A stretch of 64,000 nucleotides of DNA, taken from NCBI RefSeq assembly GCF_007829835.1, contig NZ_VIWP01000014.1, positions 1 to 64,000 on the forward strand, given 5' to 3'. The notes beneath the pieces are model-generated. The model was not told the DNA's origin. It saw nothing but the letters and a program-made list of their open reading frames with translations, and ran no database searches. This DNA is from Neorhizobium alkalisoli. GTDB taxonomy: Bacteria; Pseudomonadota; Alphaproteobacteria; Rhizobiales; Rhizobiaceae. Position numbers and translations under genes: made by a program. Below are positions 60,326 through 64,000 of this stretch, one piece after another (positions within the stretch are counted from its first letter, which is position 1; each line of letters opens with the position of its first letter).

Positions 60326-61311
60326 CGCGCTTCGGCCTCCTTTGATATCACGACGCGTCCTGACCGGCTCATCCGTTTGGCGGCAGCCAGCAGGAAGCCG
60401 GCTATTCCCTTCGGTGCGAAGAGAATGAAGAAGAGCAGGATCAGACCGTAGATGAACACGGCATAGGTGCTTGCACCGCGCAGGATTTCGGGAAGAGCGA
60501 CGATGAGGACGGCACCAAGCACCGGCCCCCAGAGCGTTCCCATGCCGCCAACCACGACATACACGACCGTCTGGAACCCTGTTGCCATGACCGAGAAATC
60601 GTCAGGACCGACGAAGTTCGAAATGGCGGCAAACAGCGATCCCGCCGCGCCGGCAAAAACGGCGCTGAAGCTGAAGGCGCAAAGGCGCGCCATGCCGATC
60701 CGAATGCCGAGCGACTGTGCCAGGACGACATCCTCCCGCACGGCAAGGCATGCGGCACCGATCGAGCTTCTGAGGAAGAGCATCGAGGCACCGTAAGCGA
60801 CGGCCAGCACGAGGAGCGCGATGACGAGATTGTTGCGCTGTGGCGCATCCGCGAAACCCGGCAGCGAAGGCAGGCCCGGAATGCCGATGAAGCCGCCGAC
60901 GCCGCCCGTGATCGGTTCCAGCACGAGAAAGAGCTGGTAACCGACAAGGCCGATACCGAGCGTCAACACGGCAAAATAGATGCCACGCGTGCGGAAGGCG
61001 ACCAGGGCTATGACCGTTCCCATCACGCCGCTGATCACGGCGCTGGCAACCAAAGCCGGCCAATAACCCCAGCCTGAATTTGTCGTCAGATAGGCCGTCG
61101 TATACGCGCCGACACCGTAGAGAAAACCATGCGCCAGCGAGAGATAACCAGTGAGGCCGAGCAGCACGTCATAGGAGACGGCCAGGATGGACATCAGCAC
61201 GATGATTGTCGCGACATAGAGCAGATAGTCGTTGGCGAAGGGAATGCCGATGACGGCGAGCAGCACGACGATGGCCGGAATGACCCAGCGGAAGGTGATT
61301 TCCTGTTTCAT
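60322..61311 (-). CDS. Liv-type ABC transporter permease, LivM-like (second system)
   Basis: A 329-residue inner-membrane permease, LivM class, with about nine hydrophobic stretches, LGLTGYLSLAHGFLYGVGAY and the coupling loop AVREDVVLAQSLGIRIGMARL. ATGA overlaps on both sides tie it to LivH upstream and LivG downstream. The C-terminal tail after the last helix is basic. Confidence 0.93.
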   Translation of the reverse strand: MKQEITFRWVIPAIVVLLAVIGIPFANDYLLYVATIIVLMSILAVSYDVLLGLTGYLSLAHGFLYGVGAYTTAYLTTNSGWGYWPALVASAVISGVMGTVIALVAFRTRGIYFAVLTLGIGLVGYQLFLVLEPITGGVGGFIGIPGLPSLPGFADAPQRNNLVIALLVLAVAYGASMLFLRSSIGAACLAVREDVVLAQSLGIRIGMARLCAFSFSAVFAGAAGSLFAAISNFVGPDDFSVMATGFQTVVYVVVGGMGTLWGPVLGAVLIVALPEILRGASTYAVFIYGLILLFFILFAPKGIAGFLLAAAKRMSRSGRVVISKEAEAR

Positions 61312-62177
61312 CGCAGAACCTCCGCGCGTCCGAACAGACCGTTGGGCCGAACGATAAGAACGATGACGAGAACCGCGAACGTGCCGATATCCTGCAGCTG
61401 GCTCGAAATATAGGCCGAGACGAGGATTTCGAGAATGCCGAGTACGAAGCCGCCGACAATCGCGCCCCAGAGGTTGCCGACACCGCCGATGACGAGAATG
61501 ACAAAGGCTTTCAGTACCGGGTTAAGACCCATGGTCGGATAGATCGGAAAACTTGCGCCGAGCAGCGAGCCGGCAAAACCGCCGATCAATGCGCCGATCG
61601 CAAAGGTGGCGATGCGGATCCAGATCAGGTCGATGCCCATCAGCTGCGCCGCCATCTTGTTCTGCGACATGGCGCGGATGGCGAGGCCAAGGCGCGAGCG
61701 GTGCAGCACCACCCAGACGAAAAGCCAGCAGGCGATCGTCGCCGCGAAGATCAGCATCTGGTAATAACCGATGCTGAAATAGGCGGTGCGCAAAACGCCG
61801 GGAAGCGGCGACAGGGTCGTATGCGGCTCGGCACCCCAGATCAGGGTCGCGACCTGCTGCAGGACGGTCGACATGGCGAGCGCCGAGATCATCAGACTGA
61901 GATTGCCGCCGGTATCGATCCGCCGGTAACCGACCTGATCGAGCAAGATGCCGACGATTACGACGGCAAGGCTGGCGATCGGAACCGCCACCCAGAAATT
62001 CATGCCATAGGCCACGAGCACATAGGTGAAGCTCGCACCGAGCATATACAGCTCGCCATGGGGAAAGTTCGGGATCTGCAAGACCCCGAAGACGAGGGTC
62101 AGGCCGAGCGCGATGAGAGCATAGCTGCTGCCAAGCGCAAGGCCGTTGACCAGTTGCTGTGGAAGAAGTTCGAGCAT
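61308..62177 (-). CDS. Liv-type ABC transporter permease, LivH-like (second system)
   Basis: A 289-residue inner-membrane permease, LivH class: QQLVNGLALGSSYALIALGLTLVFGVLQIPNFPHGELYMLGA at the N terminus and VLIVRPNGLFGR at the end. FPHG replaces the usual FAHG. It begins 4 nt after the binding-protein stop codon and overlaps LivM by ATGA. With LivM it forms the membrane channel. Confidence 0.93.
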   Translation of the reverse strand: MLELLPQQLVNGLALGSSYALIALGLTLVFGVLQIPNFPHGELYMLGASFTYVLVAYGMNFWVAVPIASLAVVIVGILLDQVGYRRIDTGGNLSLMISALAMSTVLQQVATLIWGAEPHTTLSPLPGVLRTAYFSIGYYQMLIFAATIACWLFVWVVLHRSRLGLAIRAMSQNKMAAQLMGIDLIWIRIATFAIGALIGGFAGSLLGASFPIYPTMGLNPVLKAFVILVIGGVGNLWGAIVGGFVLGILEILVSAYISSQLQDIGTFAVLVIVLIVRPNGLFGRAEVLR

Positions 62178-62181
62178 TTTC

Positions 62182-63369
62182 TCAGTTCTTCGTGGTCATT
62201 TCGATTTTGTCGCCGGGCGGGTTCTGCCAGCTTTCACCCTTCCACACCTGGCAGGCGCTGGGCGGGTTTGCCTGGCCATCCTTGAAGAGGAGACCGTTTT
62301 CATAAGGCTGGTACTGGATGATGAGGTTGGGGACATCCGTCACCTTCATCTCCGTCAGGGCCTTGGCGACATCGGGTGCCTTGATGCTGCCGGCCTTCTG
62401 CATGGCCGTCGTCAGGATCCAAAAGGCGTCATTGCTGAAGGAGGCGTTTTCACCCGGATCCTCGCCGTACTTCTTCTTGAACTCTTCCTGCAGCTTCAAG
62501 GCATTCGGAACATTGAGCCGGACATAATCGGCCATCATGCGCGGGATGCAGTTCGTCACGCCGTCCATCTGCGCCGACGGAATATTCTTCATCACCGTCG
62601 AAGGCGGCGCGCCCATTTCCCAGACGATCTGGCCCTTGAAGCCGAGGGCTTCGGCCTGTTTGGTGATCAGCGCGCCCTCGCCCGGATAACCGCGCAGAAC
62701 CAGCGCATCCGGCATGGAGGCCCGCAGATTGGTCAGCTGTGCCGAGAAATCGGTGTCGCCGATCTGGAAATGTTCAAGACCCGTGACCTTCACGCCCGCC
62801 TTTTCGATGGATTCACCCATGCGCTTTTCGGACATGACGAAGCCCTGATGGCTGCGATCGGTCATGACGGCAACGCTCTTGACCTTGTTTTCGGTCAGAT
62901 AGTTGAGAACCGCATTGTTGTAGGTATCGGCGCTGGCCTGAACGCGAAAACTGTTCTTGCCGTTGACGACGCCATCGGCGATCGACCCGTCGATGATCTG
63001 CAGGAGGTCGGTCTGCTTGTCGATGATCGGCTTGACCGCAGGCGCGACGGCGCTGGCGAGCGGGCCGAATATGAAATGCACATCATCCGTCATCAGCTTG
63101 CGCAGGGCCGCGACGCCCTTGGTCGCCTGGGCCTGGTCGTCGCCGGTCGCAATCGAAAGCGTGTATTTCGTTCCGCCGACGTCGAGACCGCCCTTCTCGT
63201 TCGTCTGCTCGGCGCGCAGCTTCAGGGTCTGGCTCATGACTAGACCGTAGAACGAGGCCGGGCCGGTCACCGGATGCAGCTCGCCCAGGGTCAGGTTTTC
63301 GGCAAAGCTGCCAACGGCGCTGGCAGACAGGAATGTCGCTGCCGTCAGCAGGGTCTTCATCATTTTCAT
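62182..63369 (-). CDS. Liv-type ABC transporter binding protein (second system)
   Basis: A 395-residue periplasmic binding protein, branched-chain amino acid/amide class, with a signal peptide of about 23 residues (cleavage near SFA-ENL). GGAGGAGG precedes the ATG at 63369. It is only distantly related to the two binding proteins at 43462 and 45835. It is the first transporter gene in the operon SDR, LivJ, LivH, LivM, LivG, LivF; the ligand is unknown. Confidence 0.93.
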   Translation of the reverse strand: MKMMKTLLTAATFLSASAVGSFAENLTLGELHPVTGPASFYGLVMSQTLKLRAEQTNEKGGLDVGGTKYTLSIATGDDQAQATKGVAALRKLMTDDVHFIFGPLASAVAPAVKPIIDKQTDLLQIIDGSIADGVVNGKNSFRVQASADTYNNAVLNYLTENKVKSVAVMTDRSHQGFVMSEKRMGESIEKAGVKVTGLEHFQIGDTDFSAQLTNLRASMPDALVLRGYPGEGALITKQAEALGFKGQIVWEMGAPPSTVMKNIPSAQMDGVTNCIPRMMADYVRLNVPNALKLQEEFKKKYGEDPGENASFSNDAFWILTTAMQKAGSIKAPDVAKALTEMKVTDVPNLIIQYQPYENGLLFKDGQANPPSACQVWKGESWQNPPGDKIEMTTKN

Positions 63370-63414
63370 GTTTTCCTCCTCCAGGAAATAGTTCGGGTAA
63401 TCAGGCCTGTCTTG

Positions 63415-63999
63415 TTAGCGTGTCCTCGGCTCCGCGATCCCGGCGGATGCGCCGCAATCCAGAACGAGCGTCTGTCCGGTAATGCAGCGCGCTTCCTGCG
63501 ATACGAGGAAGACTGCCGAATCGGTAAAGTCCTGTGGCGTCGGCATGCGGCGCAGGGGAAGATTGTCCGCCATCGCGGCTATGCGCGCGTCGACATTGTC
63601 CGTGGTGCGCGAAAGCTGGTCGCGCAGCAGCGGCGTGTCGATGCCGACAGGCGCAAGCGCGTTGACGCGCACGCCCGCAGGCCCGAACTCCAGCGACAGG
63701 CTTTTCACAAGACCGGTGATCGCATGTTTCGTCGCGGTATAGGCGCTGCGCCCCGGGCGACCGAGCACGGCTTGCAGCGAGCTGGTGAACAGCAGCGCCG
63801 GCTTTTCGCTTCTGCTGAGGCTTCGAAGCGCCGCCTGGGCCGAAAAGATCGCACCGATCAGGTTGATCTGGATCGCCCTTTCGATCTTTTCAGGCGCGAT
63901 TTCGAGAAGATTGCCGCTGAATGCAACGCCCGCATTGGCATGGAAGATATCGACCGGGCCGCCGAAAAAGGCTTCCGCCTCGTCGATCAGCGTCTCGCA
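63415..63999 (-). CDS. SDR family oxidoreductase, C-terminal part (5' end outside window)
   Basis: About 194 residues of a short-chain dehydrogenase whose start lies beyond the window. The reading continues through the window edge. Visible are the HANAG variant of NNAG, the catalytic Ser in LLFTSSLQA, Tyr and Lys in SAYTATKHA, and the C-terminal GQTLVLDCGASAG. It ends 45 nt before the Liv binding-protein gene on the same strand and is probably the first or an early gene of that operon, supplying an NAD(P)-dependent alcohol/ketone step. Confidence 0.92.
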   Translation of the reverse strand, partial: CETLIDEAEAFFGGPVDIFHANAGVAFSGNLLEIAPEKIERAIQINLIGAIFSAQAALRSLSRSEKPALLFTSSLQAVLGRPGRSAYTATKHAITGLVKSLSLEFGPAGVRVNALAPVGIDTPLLRDQLSRTTDNVDARIAAMADNLPLRRMPTPQDFTDSAVFLVSQEARCITGQTLVLDCGASAGIAEPRTR

Positions 64000-64000
64000 T

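Overview
The window looks like a high-GC alphaproteobacterial accessory replicon or chromosomal catabolic region, most plausibly from Rhizobiales/Rhizobiaceae. This rests on protein style, dense ATGA/GTGA-coupled operons, the abundance of ABC uptake systems with dedicated regulators, and a RIME-like rhizobial palindromic repeat inside one operon (48587-48712). I see no rRNA, tRNA, CRISPR array, transposase, phage gene or replication origin. Both ends cut through short-chain dehydrogenase genes.

Region 1 (1-19.5 kb). A polyamine/opine-type ABC importer (ATPase and two permeases on the minus strand; binding protein divergent on the plus strand) lies around an XRE-cupin regulator. The binding protein heads a plus-strand series: hydantoinase/oxoprolinase A and B subunits, an old-yellow-enzyme (OYE) reductase, a GlcG/HbpS-like protein, a zinc alcohol dehydrogenase, a LysR regulator, a second HyuA/HyuB pair and a 7Fe-type ferredoxin. 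Two paralogous ATP-dependent amidohydrolase (or carboxylase) modules in one cluster point to catabolism of an imported cyclic amide or similar N-compound. The substrate cannot be read from sequence.

Region 2 (19.5-28 kb). One long minus-strand operon runs from a Tat-exported NMT1/THI5-like binding protein through ATPase, permease, FAD oxidoreductase, family III CoA-transferase, crotonase and LysR to an amidohydrolase. This is a second uptake-plus-degradation unit.

Region 3 (28-37.5 kb). A winged-helix/STAND ATPase regulator sits divergent to a set of redox and hydrolase genes: ABM monooxygenase, two exported alpha/beta hydrolases, aldo-keto reductase, OYE, a truncated SDR and an MFS exporter, with a convergent AraC regulator. 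Several of these promoters carry a direct repeat of the form TTARC-N5-TTAAC.

Region 4 (37.5-53.2 kb). A MocR regulator is divergent to a class II (degradative) HMG-CoA reductase, followed by a family III CoA-transferase, a crotonase, HMG-CoA lyase and a Liv-type binding protein. Next comes a LysR regulator divergent from a complete Liv-type ABC operon that ends in a GMC oxidoreductase and a 3-hydroxyisobutyrate-dehydrogenase-like enzyme. I read this as a mevalonate / 3-hydroxy-3-methylglutarate catabolic island with its own uptake. It is the most interesting system in the window.

Region 5 (53.2-64 kb). A second MocR regulator with a clear operator, a 38-residue membrane miniprotein, and a second GMC/crotonase/hot-dog dehydratase/Liv transporter cassette that parallels region 4, ending in an SDR cut by the window edge.

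Two small genes were found by direct reading: 37468-37572 (34 aa, between MocR and AraC) and 54942-55058 (38 aa, one membrane segment).
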